Source: Microbacterium hatanonis | GTDB taxonomy: Bacteria > Actinomycetota > Actinomycetes > Actinomycetales > Microbacteriaceae | NCBI RefSeq assembly: GCF_008017415.1 | Contig: NZ_VRSV01000002.1 | Span: 372,001-436,000 of the forward strand | Direction: 5' to 3' | Length of the DNA stretch: 64,000 nt | Part shown: positions 1-8,951 of the stretch, in pieces | Numbering within the stretch: the stretch's first letter is position 1 | Layout: the number at the start of each line of letters is the position of its first letter | Program-made: the position numbers and the translations under genes | The notes under the pieces: generated by a model | Told to the model about the DNA's origin: nothing | Seen by the model: the letters and a program-made list of their open reading frames with translations, nothing else | The model's database searches: none

Positions 1-27
1 TCACGGGGGTGTCGCATCTCCGGACGG

Positions 28-1149
28 TCAGCGACCGAGGATCGCGGTCCAGCCGCCCAGGACGGTGAAGAGCCAGCCCGCGCCGAGCACGCCGAAGATG
101 ATCAGCGCGACCCAGGGCACGCCCGTCTTGAGCCGGCGGCCGGATGCGGCGACCCCGGGCGGCGGCGGAAGGAGGACCGGGGTCGGTCCGGGCTGCGCAC
201 CCGGGATGCCCGAGGCGACCGCGTCGAGCGCGGGGGGCGCGAGCCGGTCGTCGCGCCAGCGCGCCCACTGGGCGAGTTTGTCGAGCAGGGCGGCGACGAC
301 GGTGAAGAGCCATCCCCACGTCGCCGGGTCGAGAGTCGACAGGTCGCGCTTGGCGTAGAGGAAGAGCCAGTCGTCGACGATCTCGACGTCGAGCTGCGCG
401 GCGTTGTCGATGAAGCGCGCCATGATGTCGGGCGTGAAGAGGTACAGCGCGTCGCGCTCGTAGCCCTGCGGGCAGTACAGCGCGAAGTGCCGGTCGAAGT
501 CTCCCTCCAGGCTCAGCCGCTGATCGCGGTCGTAGACGGCGGGGAGGTTCGAGGCGCCGAAGAGGCCGTTGTTTCCGATCGCGTCGAGGATGATGTGCGG
601 CAGGGGCACGTCGAGCTTCACTGCCACGTAGCCCCAGCGATGCGTCGTGCGGTTCTTGCCGCTCCCCGTGGTGTAGCGGTAGTTCGCGAACTCGACGAAG
701 CGGGGCTGCTCCCCGCGCAGCAGGTCGCTCGAGGCGCGACTGCTCCCCCGGTGGAAGATCATGCCCGGCAGCAGCGGGTCGTCGAGCTTCGGAACGTAGG
801 TGAGGCCGTTCGCGCGGGCGAACCGGTCGAGTCGCATCCAGCGCACGGCCTGCCCTCGGATGCCGCGCACGACGAAGAAGGCGATGAGGCCGAAGAACGC
901 GATGACCGCGATCGCCGGGAGGGCGGCGGCGCCCCCGAGCCCGCCCCGCACGAGAGCCGTCACGACGCCGAGGCCGACGGTGAAGAAGGCGAAGACCACC
1001 ACGAGCGCGCCGATGACCGCGATGACGATGCCCGCGGCGTTCGATGCGGGCGCACGACCCTCCGCCTTCATCTGCCGGGCGTAGGCACGAGCCGCGCGCG
1101 CGTCGGCCGGTTCGGTCAAGGGTCGCGCGTCGAACGCCACGCCACTCAT
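28..1149 (-). CDS. Hypothetical membrane protein, 373 aa
   Basis: I do not recognise a named family. Two adjacent hydrophobic stretches near residues 38-65 and 73-96 and a third close to the C-terminus (about 345-368) frame a soluble central domain of roughly 240 residues, so the protein probably sits in the cytoplasmic membrane with a large loop. A short proline-rich stretch precedes the last membrane segment. It is transcribed away from rpsF, with about 305 bases between the two starts. Membrane location is inferred from hydrophobicity only; no catalytic motif is visible. Confidence 0.7.
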   Translation of the reverse strand: MSGVAFDARPLTEPADARAARAYARQMKAEGRAPASNAAGIVIAVIGALVVVFAFFTVGLGVVTALVRGGLGGAAALPAIAVIAFFGLIAFFVVRGIRGQAVRWMRLDRFARANGLTYVPKLDDPLLPGMIFHRGSSRASSDLLRGEQPRFVEFANYRYTTGSGKNRTTHRWGYVAVKLDVPLPHIILDAIGNNGLFGASNLPAVYDRDQRLSLEGDFDRHFALYCPQGYERDALYLFTPDIMARFIDNAAQLDVEIVDDWLFLYAKRDLSTLDPATWGWLFTVVAALLDKLAQWARWRDDRLAPPALDAVASGIPGAQPGPTPVLLPPPPGVAASGRRLKTGVPWVALIIFGVLGAGWLFTVLGGWTAILGR

Positions 1150-1315
1150 CGGGTCTCGGCTGTCCGCTGCATGACGCCCACGCTACTCACGCGACCTCGG
1201 CGCGCGTGGAACCGCGAGACGTCAGTCTGGCTACGAGACTTCGCTCCTTGGACGCAGTCTCGTGCCCAGGATGATGTCTCGAGGGTTGGGGGGGCGACCG
1301 GGCGAGGGAGCGCGA

Positions 1316-1344
1316 TTCGTGGGAGACGAGGCATCCGCTACACT
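1316..1344 (+). promoter_or_regulatory. Possible promoter of the rpsF operon
   Basis: A TAnnnT-type -10 box (TACACT, 1339-1344) is preceded at 17 bp by a weak -35 (TTCGTG, 1316-1321). It would give a leader of about 100 bases before rpsF. The -35 match is poor, so this is a candidate only. Confidence 0.35.
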
Positions 1345-1406
1345 GAGGAGGTTGTCTGGCAGCGGTCTGTCCGCGTGAGTCCCGATGACGTGCACACACC
1401 CTCCTG

Positions 1407-1427
1407 CTTCCGGGAAATGCCCGGAAG
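1407..1427 (+). promoter_or_regulatory. Hairpin in the rpsF leader, candidate S6:S18 autoregulatory element
   Basis: CTTCCGGG (1407-1414) and CCCGGAAG (1420-1427) form a perfect 8-bp stem with a 5-base loop, 13 bases upstream of the strong AAGGAGG ribosome binding site (1441-1447). S6:S18 complexes are known to bind leader hairpins of rpsF operons in many phyla. Assignment to that element is inference from position. Confidence 0.35.
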
Positions 1428-1454
1428 CCGTTCTAGTCCGAAGGAGGTGGGTTA

Positions 1455-1829
1455 GTGACGCACCAGTACGAACTCATGGTCATCCTTGATCCCGAGGTCG
1501 ACGAGCGCCAGGTCGCTCCGAAGCTCGATGGTTTCCTCAAGGTCATCACGAACGACGGCGGCTCGATCGACAAGGTCGACATCTGGGGCCGCCGGCGACT
1601 CGCTTACGAGATCCAGAAGAAGAACGAAGGCATCTACGCCGTCGTCAGCTTCACCGCCACGAGCGAGGCCACGCAGGAGCTCGACCGTCAGCTCAAGCTG
1701 AACGAGCAGATCATGCGTACCAAGGTCCTCCGTGCCGAGGAAGCGATCGCGATGATCGCCTCCGAGAAGCAGCGCTCCGACGAGAAGGCTGCCCGCAAGG
1801 CAGCGCGCCCCGCCAAGCAGGACGCGTAG
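1455..1829 (+). CDS. rpsF: 30S ribosomal protein S6
   Basis: This is the small-subunit protein that pairs with S18 on the 30S platform. At 124 residues it has normal length with a lysine/alanine-rich tail. The N-terminal [14 protein letters not shown] and the GRRRLAYEI segment are typical of S6. The start is GTG, set by AAGGAGG eight bases upstream. It opens the conserved operon rpsF-ssb-rpsR-rplI; ssb starts four bases after its stop, which implies translational coupling. Confidence 0.97.
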   Translation: MTHQYELMVILDPEVDERQVAPKLDGFLKVITNDGGSIDKVDIWGRRRLAYEIQKKNEGIYAVVSFTATSEATQELDRQLKLNEQIMRTKVLRAEEAIAMIASEKQRSDEKAARKAARPAKQDA

Positions 1830-1833
1830 CGCC

Positions 1834-2364
1834 ATGGCCGGTGAAACGATCATCACGGTCGTCGGCAACCTCACCGCCGACCCCGAGCTGCGTTACACGC
1901 AGAACGGGCTGCCGGTGGCGAACTTCACCATCGCGTCGACCCCCCGCACGTTCGACCGTCAGGCGAACGAGTGGAAGGACGGCGAAGCGCTGTTCCTCCG
2001 TGCATCGGTGTGGCGCGAGTTCGCCGAGCACGTGGCGGGTTCGCTGACGAAGGGTGCACGGGTCGTTGCGACCGGTCGCCTCAAGCAGCGTTCCTACCAG
2101 GACCGCGAGGGCCAGAACCGCACCTCGATCGAGCTCGAGGTCGACGAGATCGGCCCCTCGCTGCGTTACGCGACCGCACAGGTCACGCGCGCAGCGTCGG
2201 GCGGCGGAAGCGGCCAGACCGGTGGCGGGCAGTCCCGTCCGCAGGTCGCGGCCGACGAGCCGTGGTCGACGCCCGGATCCTCGACCGGAGGCAGTGCTCC
2301 TGCCGCCGGCGGAGCCGACGCGTGGAGCACGCCCGGCAGCTACGGCGACGACACCCCGTTCTAA
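1834..2364 (+). CDS. ssb: Single-stranded DNA-binding protein
   Basis: SSB coats single-stranded DNA during replication, repair and recombination. The 176-residue protein has an N-terminal OB-fold (about residues 1-115, beginning [20 protein letters not shown]), a long Gly/Ser/Pro-rich flexible linker, and the acidic tip DDTPF, the usual docking peptide for partner proteins. It lies between rpsF and rpsR, the standard bacterial arrangement. Confidence 0.97.
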   Translation: MAGETIITVVGNLTADPELRYTQNGLPVANFTIASTPRTFDRQANEWKDGEALFLRASVWREFAEHVAGSLTKGARVVATGRLKQRSYQDREGQNRTSIELEVDEIGPSLRYATAQVTRAASGGGSGQTGGGQSRPQVAADEPWSTPGSSTGGSAPAAGGADAWSTPGSYGDDTPF

Positions 2365-2442
2365 ATGCCCGCCGATCGGCAGCGCGGTGAGAACCGCACG
2401 ATGCCGAGAGACAGCATCCACATTTCACAGTAAGGAAGCACT

Positions 2443-2697
2443 ATGGCTGGAAAAGCCACCGGCGACCGCCGGAAGCCGCGGAAGGGCGCGAAGAACGCGG
2501 CCCCCGCGAAGGCGATCCGCGTCGGCCTCATCGACTACAAGGATGTCGCCACCCTCCGCAAGTTCATCTCGGAGCGCGGGAAGATCCGCGCCCGCCGTAT
2601 CACCGGTGTCTCGGTACAGGAGCAGCGACTCATCGCCCGCGCGATCAAGAACGCGCGCGAGATGGCTCTCCTGCCTTACGCCGGCGCCGGCCGCTAA
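2443..2697 (+). CDS. rpsR: 30S ribosomal protein S18
   Basis: S18 binds the 30S platform as the partner of S6. The 84-residue protein has a basic N-terminal arm and the conserved core [19 protein letters not shown], followed by the RRITG and [14 protein letters not shown] segments. An AAGGAAG ribosome binding site lies just upstream. No CXXC zinc motif is present, so this is the zinc-free (C-minus) form. rplI follows after nine bases. Confidence 0.97.
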   Translation: MAGKATGDRRKPRKGAKNAAPAKAIRVGLIDYKDVATLRKFISERGKIRARRITGVSVQEQRLIARAIKNAREMALLPYAGAGR

Positions 2698-2706
2698 GGA
2701 GCAACC

Positions 2707-3159
2707 ATGTCGAAGCTCATTCTCACGAACGAGGTCACGGGGCTCGGTAGCGCCGGAGACGTCATCGAGGTCAAGGACGGCTACGCCCGTAACTACCTCA
2801 TCCCCCAGGGATTCGCTGTGGCGTGGACCCGCGGTGGCGAGAAGCAGGTCGCGTCGATTCGCGCGGCCCGTGAATCGCGCGCGATCCACGACCACGAAGA
2901 GGCCGTCGCCCTGAAGGACACCCTCGAGTCGAACAAGGTCAAGCTCGCCGTCAAGGCCGGCAACGAAGGCCGCCTCTTCGGCGCCGTCAAGACCGGCGAC
3001 GTCGCGGACGCCGTCAAGGCAGCCGGTTTCGGCGACCTCGACAAGCGCAAGATCCAGATCACGTCGCCGATCAAGTCGGTCGGCGAGCACGAGGCGACCG
3101 TTCGCCTGCGTGACGATCTCACCGCCGTGATCACCCTTCAGGTGGTCGCTGCGAAGTAG
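2707..3159 (+). CDS. rplI: 50S ribosomal protein L9
   Basis: L9 binds 23S rRNA at the base of the L1 stalk. At 150 residues it has the usual length and two-domain form: an N-terminal RNA-binding domain with the signature [19 protein letters not shown] and a C-terminal domain (from about residue 75) containing [13 protein letters not shown]. It ends the ribosomal operon, and a strong inverted repeat follows. Confidence 0.97.
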   Translation: MSKLILTNEVTGLGSAGDVIEVKDGYARNYLIPQGFAVAWTRGGEKQVASIRAARESRAIHDHEEAVALKDTLESNKVKLAVKAGNEGRLFGAVKTGDVADAVKAAGFGDLDKRKIQITSPIKSVGEHEATVRLRDDLTAVITLQVVAAK

Positions 3160-3165
3160 TACCGA

Positions 3166-3226
3166 ACGACGGTCCTTCGAGACCATCGGATGCCGCGGAC
3201 CTTCAGGGGTTCGCGGCATCCGTCGT
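3166..3226 (+). terminator. Terminator-like hairpin after rplI
   Basis: GGATGCCGCG (3188-3197) and CGCGGCATCC (3212-3221) make a perfect 10-bp stem. An outer pair, ACGACGG (3166-3172) with CCGTCGT (3220-3226), offers an alternative longer fold. It begins six bases after the rplI stop and probably ends the operon. There is no clean T-run, as is common in high-GC actinobacteria. Confidence 0.7.
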
Positions 3227-3298
3227 TCTACGGCGGCGCGCTGATTCCTCGTCTGCCGAGCGACTCCTCCGGTCGCCCATGTCAAGTTTTCGCGGAAG

Positions 3299-3510
3299 TT
3301 ATCCCCGAAGTTGTGCACATGTGGCACAACGTTTCGCAGAACCTTCAACCCACACTTCAAGTCGTCTGGGGAAGGCGGCATGTGGAAACACAAATGCCAG
3401 ATCAGAGGTTATAAAAGCATCTCAAGTCAGTAGTTCTCATCTGATTCTCCACAGGTGTTGTACACAGGCCGCTCGGCGTTTCTCGACATCTCTCCACAGA
3501 GTTATCCACA
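3299..3510. promoter_or_regulatory. Cluster of DnaA-box-like sequences upstream of dnaB
   Basis: One perfect DnaA box, TTATCCACA, lies at 3502-3510. Near matches occur at 3299-3307 (TTATCCCCG), 3311-3319 (TTGTGCACA), 3381-3389 (TGTGGAAAC, reverse orientation), 3445-3453 (TTCTCCACA), 3458-3466 (TTGTACACA) and 3490-3498 (CTCTCCACA). The stretch is AT-richer than its surroundings and includes TTATAAAAG around 3410. This 536-base gene-free interval otherwise holds the rplI terminator and presumably the dnaB promoter. DnaA binding is inferred from motif density. Confidence 0.55.
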
Positions 3511-3695
3511 GGCTGGTTTGCGAGGCGCTGATCGCCTCCATAGCGTGGGGGCAGCCCACCGAAGAAACCCCGTCGAGACGCACGATCACCGGTCGTGTCG
3601 GAGGTTGGTGGTGACATCTCTCGAAGCGGATCGCAGCTCGTCCGCCTCGTTTTCGGTGCGTCCCGCGCGCCGATGCGCACAACCTCGCGGAGCCC

Positions 3696-5078
3696 ATGAA
3701 CGGAGACCACGTGTCGATCGCCGACATCTCGGAAGACCGCCTGGGCGGACCCCGCAAGCACGAGCGCACGCCCCCGCACGATCTGCTGGCCGAGCAGAGT
3801 GCGCTCGGCGGGATGCTGCTGTCGAAAGACGCCGTCGCCGATGTGATCGAGACGCTGCGAGGCGCCGATTTCTACGTTCCGAAGCACGAGCTGATCTTCG
3901 ACGCCGTGCTGACCCTCTACTCGCACGGCGAGCCCACCGACGTGGTCGCGGTCACCGACGAGCTCATCAAGACCGGCGAGCTGCAGCGCGCCGGCGGTGC
4001 CGACTACCTGCACACGCTGACGTCGATCGTGCCGACCGCCGCGAACGCCGGCTATTACGCATCCATCGTCGCCGAGCGGGCCCTCCTTCGCCGGCTCGTC
4101 GAGGCGGGCACGCGCATCGTGCAGATGGGCTACAACGGGCAGGGCGATGCCCTCGACCTGGTCAACAACGCCCAGGCCGAGATCTACAACGTGTCGGGCG
4201 CCGAGACGGCCGAAGACTACGTGCCTCTGACGATCGCCGTCGACGCCGCCGTCAACGAGATCGAAGCGGCCCGCGGTCGCGACGGTCAGATGACGGGGAT
4301 CCCCACGGGGTTCAGCGGACTCGACCAGCTCACCAACGGCCTCCACCCGGGGCAGATGATCATCATCGCCGCGCGACCCGCCATGGGTAAGTCGACGCTC
4401 GCGCTCGACTTCGCCCGCGCCGCGGCCATCAAGCACAACATGCCGACGATCTTCTTCTCGCTCGAGATGGGGCGCAGCGAGATCGCCATGCGTCTCATGA
4501 GCGCCGAGGGCGCGATCCCGCTGCAGAACATGCGCAAGGGAACCCTCGACTCCCGCGACTGGACGACGATCGCCGCTACGCGCGGCCGCATCAACGAGGC
4601 GCCGCTCTACATCGACGACAGCCCCAACATGACGCTCGTCGAGATCCGCGCGAAGTGCCGTCGACTCAAGCAGCGCGAGGGCCTGAAGATGGTGGTCATC
4701 GACTACCTGCAGCTCATGACGAGCGGTAAGCGCGTCGAATCGCGTCAGCAGGAGGTCAGCGAGTTCTCGCGTGCGCTCAAGCTGCTCGCCAAGGAGCTCG
4801 GTGTGCCGGTCATCGCGCTGTCGCAGCTGAACCGTGGCGCCGAGCAGCGCGCCGACAAGAAGCCCGCCCTCTCCGATCTCCGAGAGTCGGGCTCGATCGA
4901 GCAGGACGCCGACATGGTGGTGCTGCTGCACCGCGAGGCGGCGTACGAGAAAGACAGCCCGCGTGCCGGCGAGGCCGACCTGATCGTGGCGAAGCACCGT
5001 AACGGTCCGACCGACACGATCACCGTGGCCTTCCAGGGCCACTACTCCCGCTTCACCGACATGGCCGTGGGGATGTAG
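3696..5078 (+). CDS. dnaB: Replicative DNA helicase DnaB
   Basis: DnaB is the hexameric helicase that unwinds the fork. The protein has an N-terminal primase-interaction domain (ERTPPHDLLAEQSALGGMLL near residue 25) and a RecA-like motor with Walker A ARPAMGKST at about 225 and Walker B MVVIDYLQLM at about 332. The 460-residue length is normal and there is no intein. Two starts are possible: ATG at 3696, and GTG at 3711, which has a better-spaced GGAGA and gives MSIADISEDR. The later one may be correct. Confidence 0.96.
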   Translation: MNGDHVSIADISEDRLGGPRKHERTPPHDLLAEQSALGGMLLSKDAVADVIETLRGADFYVPKHELIFDAVLTLYSHGEPTDVVAVTDELIKTGELQRAGGADYLHTLTSIVPTAANAGYYASIVAERALLRRLVEAGTRIVQMGYNGQGDALDLVNNAQAEIYNVSGAETAEDYVPLTIAVDAAVNEIEAARGRDGQMTGIPTGFSGLDQLTNGLHPGQMIIIAARPAMGKSTLALDFARAAAIKHNMPTIFFSLEMGRSEIAMRLMSAEGAIPLQNMRKGTLDSRDWTTIAATRGRINEAPLYIDDSPNMTLVEIRAKCRRLKQREGLKMVVIDYLQLMTSGKRVESRQQEVSEFSRALKLLAKELGVPVIALSQLNRGAEQRADKKPALSDLRESGSIEQDADMVVLLHREAAYEKDSPRAGEADLIVAKHRNGPTDTITVAFQGHYSRFTDMAVGM

Positions 5079-5185
5079 AAGCGCTTGTAGTTCCCCGCGG
5101 AAGTTGTCACATTCCCGCTGCACATGTCCCGAGAGGGATTGCCCCACCGTCAGACGGCCAGTCACGTCCCCGCAAGTGGATTGCT

Positions 5186-5917
5186 TTACGGTGTGATCTT
5201 CCGCTTCAGTTCCGATGCGATCGCATGTGGATTTGTGAGCGGAACGTCGTGGGCCGAGCCTTCCACCGTTCTCAGACTGCTCCCGGGCAGTGCGGAGGCG
5301 GTCAATGCGGCTGAGTCGTGCATCAGTTTGCGTTCCCGTGCTCCGACGAGGATGCCAACCGGTCCGCGGTACTCGCTCCACGTTGCAGGCAGAGTAAATC
5401 GGATGTTCTCTCCGACGCTGGCGATGAGGGTATCGCGGGAGGTGGATGCGCTATCGCGAAGGTACTCATCCCAGAACTGTTCGGGGATGCCGAGCTGACG
5501 CGCCTGGGCCCTGGCGAACCATCGCTGACGCGACAACGGGGCCGCGAGGGCTAACAGCGCGAGTGTGTAACCGGGTAGTGGGGCGGGTTTCGTTTCCGCA
5601 CTGACCACCGTCACGCTGCGCACCAGCTGCGGGAACTCGGCCGCGAGGAGAATCGCGAGCTGCGCGCCGAGCGAGAATCCGACGACGTGCGCACCGTGGG
5701 GCGCATGGCGCTCGAGGATGCCCCGCAGTTCTCCGACTGTCGCTGTGTGCGATACGTAGGGAAGGTTCGCGCTACGACCGAACCCGGGCAGGTCGGGCAC
5801 GATGGCTTTCATACCGGGAGGGAGAAGGGCGCGCACGGGCTCCCACATCCAGCCGCTTACCCCAGCACCATGGAGCATCAGAACCGGCTCATCACCCTCA
5901 CCCGCATCTACGTACAT
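5186..5917 (-). CDS. Alpha/beta-fold hydrolase
   Basis: This is a 243-residue hydrolase of the alpha/beta superfamily with unknown substrate. Visible motifs are the oxyanion-region LHGAG near residue 14, the nucleophile elbow GFSLGAQ near residue 100 (Ser nucleophile) and a C-terminal SAHDVP that supplies the catalytic His near 223. The compact length and small lid resemble proline iminopeptidase/haloperoxidase-like members. It is monocistronic, convergent with dnaB, and no signal peptide is visible. Confidence 0.85.
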   Translation of the reverse strand: MYVDAGEGDEPVLMLHGAGVSGWMWEPVRALLPPGMKAIVPDLPGFGRSANLPYVSHTATVGELRGILERHAPHGAHVVGFSLGAQLAILLAAEFPQLVRSVTVVSAETKPAPLPGYTLALLALAAPLSRQRWFARAQARQLGIPEQFWDEYLRDSASTSRDTLIASVGENIRFTLPATWSEYRGPVGILVGARERKLMHDSAALTASALPGSSLRTVEGSAHDVPLTNPHAIASELKRKITP

Positions 5918-5990
5918 CTCGCCATCCTCGCAGCGCTCGACGGATCAGTCCGGGCGAGAGCGGCCGCAGAGTTATCGGCCTAGCCGCAGT

Positions 5991-6572
5991 TCAGGTGTCT
6001 CTCGTCGCGATACCCGGGTACTCGATGACGAGTCCTGCTCGGTCGTACGTCAGCGTGCACTCGAATCCGAAGGTCGACGACTCGTAGTGGAACAGCAGGC
6101 GCTCCGGGGATGCCTCGATCAGGGTGTATCGCTGCTCAAGCCGTTCCACCCGAAGATCGCCGGCTCGAACGAATGCCGCCGGCACGTCGACACCCCTCCC
6201 CACTGTGAAGTCCAGCCGATGGATCGGAAGGGTGTTCGTGACGGCGGACGATTCGAAATCGACGTCGACACAACCGTCGAGCTCAGGCCGTGGTTCACCA
6301 TCGACCGTCCACCGGTCTGCCATATCCCGTGTCAGCCTCACCTCGCGAACCCCGGCGTCGGTCCTGCTCGATGCTCGCACCGCGACGGTTCGCCAGGAGG
6401 GGTCGACGGTCACGCGGTACCCCACCGACCACAGCGCCGCGGACTCGTTCGCGGTCGTGTGACCGGCCAGACGGTGACCGCCGTTCCGGTCGCTGAGGAA
6501 GACAACCTCGAAGCCCACCCGCGCACCGCGGTGGTTCCAGCTCGCTGAAACGGGCGGCGGTGCGAGTTTCAT
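5991..6572 (-). CDS. Putative glycolipid-binding family protein (PF06475-like)
   Basis: The 193-residue sequence matches what I recall of the putative glycolipid-binding family. It opens with a W-N-H-R-G then GFEVVF pattern, continues with GHTTANE, carries the hallmark ELDGCVDVDFESSAVTNTLP in the middle, and ends with GLVIEYPGIA. These proteins are soluble beta-barrels with an uncertain biological role. It is separated by 73 bases from the downstream hydrolase on the same strand, so cotranscription is possible. Confidence 0.8.
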   Translation of the reverse strand: MKLAPPPVSASWNHRGARVGFEVVFLSDRNGGHRLAGHTTANESAALWSVGYRVTVDPSWRTVAVRASSRTDAGVREVRLTRDMADRWTVDGEPRPELDGCVDVDFESSAVTNTLPIHRLDFTVGRGVDVPAAFVRAGDLRVERLEQRYTLIEASPERLLFHYESSTFGFECTLTYDRAGLVIEYPGIATRDT

Positions 6573-6794
6573 GAGTCGAACCTCGTTCGAGACAGGTCGT
6601 TCACGGGATCAGCCGCCGTCATCCGGAATCTGCGGCATCGCTCCTCGTGACATCGCGTTGACGTGATGAAGTGAACTCTAGGACATGACTTGTGACACCA
6701 CCCCGGCCCGGACTGCGTGCTCCCGGAATGGTCACGAGCACGCCCTCGAAGCGGCTGGCAGACTGGTCGCGCCGACCAGGAGGAGGTCCCAGGC

Positions 6795-7289
6795 ATGACA
6801 TCATCGCGGCCCCGCACGCTCGCTCTCGCCGTCGGCATCGCGCTGGTCGCCGTTGCCCTCGCGGGGTGCTCCGCTCCGGCCGCACCGGGCGGGGCGACCT
6901 CGACGCCGCCCCCGCCGGCCTCGACCCCAGCGGCCACCTCCGACGCGTATGCGATCTTCTGCGAGGCGAATCGCACGGCGGCCGCCGCCAAGGCCGGAAC
7001 GGTCGGCGAAGACCTCGAAGCAGTGACGGCCCAGGCTTCCGCGATCCGAGCGATCCTGCCGCTGTCGGATGTGAGCGCCCAGGTCGCTGCCGGTGCGGAG
7101 GTCTTCGCGACCTCCGCCGAAGAGACGGCGGCGATCCTCGCGCAGTTCCCCGCCGACAGCCTGGTCTCCGATGTCGGCCTGGACCCGAGGTTCACCGAGT
7201 CCGACGCGGTGCGCCGCGCCGCGACCGATCCCGACTATCAGGCCTTCATCGCGTGGACGATCGAGACGTGCGAGCTGGCTGGCGGCTGA
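6795..7289 (+). CDS. Putative lipoprotein
   Basis: The start is ATG at 6795, chosen because AGGAGG lies at 6781-6786 and a lipoprotein signal follows directly: a hydrophobic run ending in ALAGC with the lipidated Cys at residue 25. A threonine/proline/alanine-rich spacer leads to a soluble, mostly helical domain. The mature protein should be anchored outside the membrane. A perfect 7-bp hairpin (CTGGTCG/CGACCAG, 6763-6779) abuts the ribosome binding site and could influence translation. No functional family is recognised. Confidence 0.75.
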   Translation: MTSSRPRTLALAVGIALVAVALAGCSAPAAPGGATSTPPPPASTPAATSDAYAIFCEANRTAAAAKAGTVGEDLEAVTAQASAIRAILPLSDVSAQVAAGAEVFATSAEETAAILAQFPADSLVSDVGLDPRFTESDAVRRAATDPDYQAFIAWTIETCELAGG

Positions 7290-7307
7290 CGGCGGGCTGA
7301 ACGCCGC

Positions 7308-7445
7308 TCAGGAGGGGTTCCGGGTGTCGTAGCCGGCGCGCTCCGGGCGGCGTCCGTGTCCGTCCTTCGTGACCACAACGGCGGTGCCGGCGATCATTCC
7401 GCAGGCCAAGAATGCGAGTGCGGCGAGCAGGATCGTGGTTTCCAT
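7308..7445 (-). CDS. Small single-pass membrane protein, 45 aa
   Basis: METTILLAALAFLACGMIAG opens this 45-residue protein, giving one transmembrane helix followed by a short charged tail. The start is supported by GGAGGAA six to eight bases upstream. It is convergent with the lipoprotein gene and divergent from the LysR gene. The small size and good ribosome binding site argue for a real microprotein of unknown role. Confidence 0.6.
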   Translation of the reverse strand: METTILLAALAFLACGMIAGTAVVVTKDGHGRRPERAGYDTRNPS

Positions 7446-7528
7446 GTCTTCCTCCGAAACCCATCGTCTCGACAGACATGCTTCAGCACCAGTTAGTGTT
7501 TGCATGCCAATCGTGTAACTGTGGCTTC

Positions 7529-8446
7529 ATGATCGATCCCGTCAGCATCCGTGCTCTGATGGCGGTGGCAGACCATGGCTCCGTCGTGGAGGCCGCGCGA
7601 GTGCTCGGCTACACGCCGCCCAACGTGTCTCAGCACATCCGCAAGCTCGAGCTCCACTTCGATACGCCGCTGCTCGAGCGGGTCGGGCGAGGGGTCGTGC
7701 TCACCCCTGCCGCGATGACCCTCGTGAGTCGGGGTCGCCCGCTCGTCGACGGGCTGGAGCAGCTGCGGCGGGCTCCGCTGCACGATGACGAGGTGACGGG
7801 TGTGCTGCGCGTCGGCGCCTTCCCCACCGCGGTCTGCGGGCTGCTCATCCCGACGATCACGCGTGCCGCGGCGAAGTACCCGCAGCTGCGCATCGAGCCG
7901 TATGAGATCGAGGCGGATGCTGCGCTGACCGCCCTGGCGCGAGGGACGCTCGACGCGGTCATCCACAAGAGCTGGGGCGCCAACGAACCGGACGAGTTCG
8001 AGCCGCGAGCGCTTCGCCGGACGGAGATCGGAACGGATCAGCTCGACGCCCTCGTTCCGTCGACGCATCCGCTCGCCGGGCGCGATCGGCTCTTCCTCCG
8101 CGAGCTCGCCTCGGATCAGTGGGCGATCAGTCCCGTCCATGACCCCTACGGGCGCTGGATCGCCTCCCACGACCCCGCACTGCTCTCGACGCTGGGTCAC
8201 GCGTTCGAAGCCGCCGAGTTCCAAACCCTCACCCGGTACGTCGAGGCGGGTCTCGCCGTGACGGTGATCCCGCGGTTAGGGCGGGGCGTGCTGCCCGACT
8301 CGGTGCGAGCGATCCCGCTCGCCGACCCCGACGCCTACCGCAAGATCCACCTGTACCTGCGACCCATCACCGCTCGTTCGCAGGTCGCCGGCGCCTTCGC
8401 GGCGATGATCGGCGAGGCGCTGCGGAACGAGGAGAGCAGCGACTGA
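7529..8446 (+). CDS. LysR-family transcriptional regulator
   Basis: The N-terminal winged helix-turn-helix (residues 1-60) contains ALMAVADHGSVVEAARVLGY and NVSQHIRKLE, the LysR pattern. An effector-binding domain occupies about residues 88-300. The start MIDPVSIRAL at 7529 places the DNA-binding domain at the very N-terminus, as usual, and gives 305 residues. The divergent interval to the 45-residue membrane protein contains spaced AGTTA...TAACT arms that could be LysR half-sites. The inducer is unknown. Confidence 0.9.
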   Translation: MIDPVSIRALMAVADHGSVVEAARVLGYTPPNVSQHIRKLELHFDTPLLERVGRGVVLTPAAMTLVSRGRPLVDGLEQLRRAPLHDDEVTGVLRVGAFPTAVCGLLIPTITRAAAKYPQLRIEPYEIEADAALTALARGTLDAVIHKSWGANEPDEFEPRALRRTEIGTDQLDALVPSTHPLAGRDRLFLRELASDQWAISPVHDPYGRWIASHDPALLSTLGHAFEAAEFQTLTRYVEAGLAVTVIPRLGRGVLPDSVRAIPLADPDAYRKIHLYLRPITARSQVAGAFAAMIGEALRNEESSD

Positions 8447-8455
8447 CGGAGGAGG

Positions 8456-8899
8456 TCAGCCCAGTTCGTTCTCGAGCGCGGTCAGCACCTCGAGAGCGCC
8501 GTCGAGATCGACCGTAGCGGGGAGGGCCGCGCCGAGCTTGCCGCTCCACTCCGCACGCAGTCGCGCGATGCTGACGTGAGCGTCGGCGGTCAGCGTGAAG
8601 TGCGCGGCCCGGCGGTCCGACGGATCCTCCGTTCGCGCGACCATCCCCTTCTCGACCAGGCCGCGCAGGATCGTGCTGGTGTTGCTCGCCCGAAGCTCCA
8701 GGTTGGCAGCGACGTGCGACGACGTGATGCCCGGGTGGCGATCGATGTGGCGCACCACGAGAGCCTCCAGCGGGCTCAGGGGCACGATCGTGGTGTCGGC
8801 GAAGCCCCGCGCCGTGAGGAGCCGCGCGACGTGCACGATCCGGTCGGCGATGTCTGCCAGCGCCTCATCGCGCGAAGCGGGCTCACTGTCGTCGGGCAT
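8456..8899 (-). CDS. MarR-family transcriptional regulator
   Basis: This is a 147-residue MarR-type winged-helix repressor. The DNA-binding region spans about residues 45-105 (SPLEALVVRHIDRHPGITSS and the wing EDPSDRRAAHFTLT), flanked by dimerisation helices. It is divergently transcribed from a Bcr/CflA-like efflux pump, and the 52-base interval holds a perfect palindrome, so it most likely represses the pump and itself and is released by a small ligand. Confidence 0.92.
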   Translation of the reverse strand: MPDDSEPASRDEALADIADRIVHVARLLTARGFADTTIVPLSPLEALVVRHIDRHPGITSSHVAANLELRASNTSTILRGLVEKGMVARTEDPSDRRAAHFTLTADAHVSIARLRAEWSGKLGAALPATVDLDGALEVLTALENELG

Positions 8900-8931
8900 C
8901 GGGGCGGACTCCTCGCTTGACGTCGGGATTT

Positions 8932-8949
8932 AGTTATGATTTCATAACT
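8932..8949. promoter_or_regulatory. MarR operator, perfect inverted repeat
   Basis: AGTTATGA (8932-8939), two T bases, and TCATAACT (8942-8949) form a perfect 18-bp palindrome between marR and the efflux gene. It contains a TATGAT -10-like box (8935-8940) and ends two bases before the efflux ATG at 8952. Occupancy would therefore block both promoter and start. Assignment to the adjacent MarR is inferred from position. Confidence 0.8.
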
Positions 8950-8951
8950 TA

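Noticed and set aside
3299-3510. Chromosomal replication origin
   Set aside because: DnaA boxes are dense, but dnaA, dnaN and the usual rpmH-side genes are absent; the evidence supports only a DnaA-binding region upstream of dnaB.
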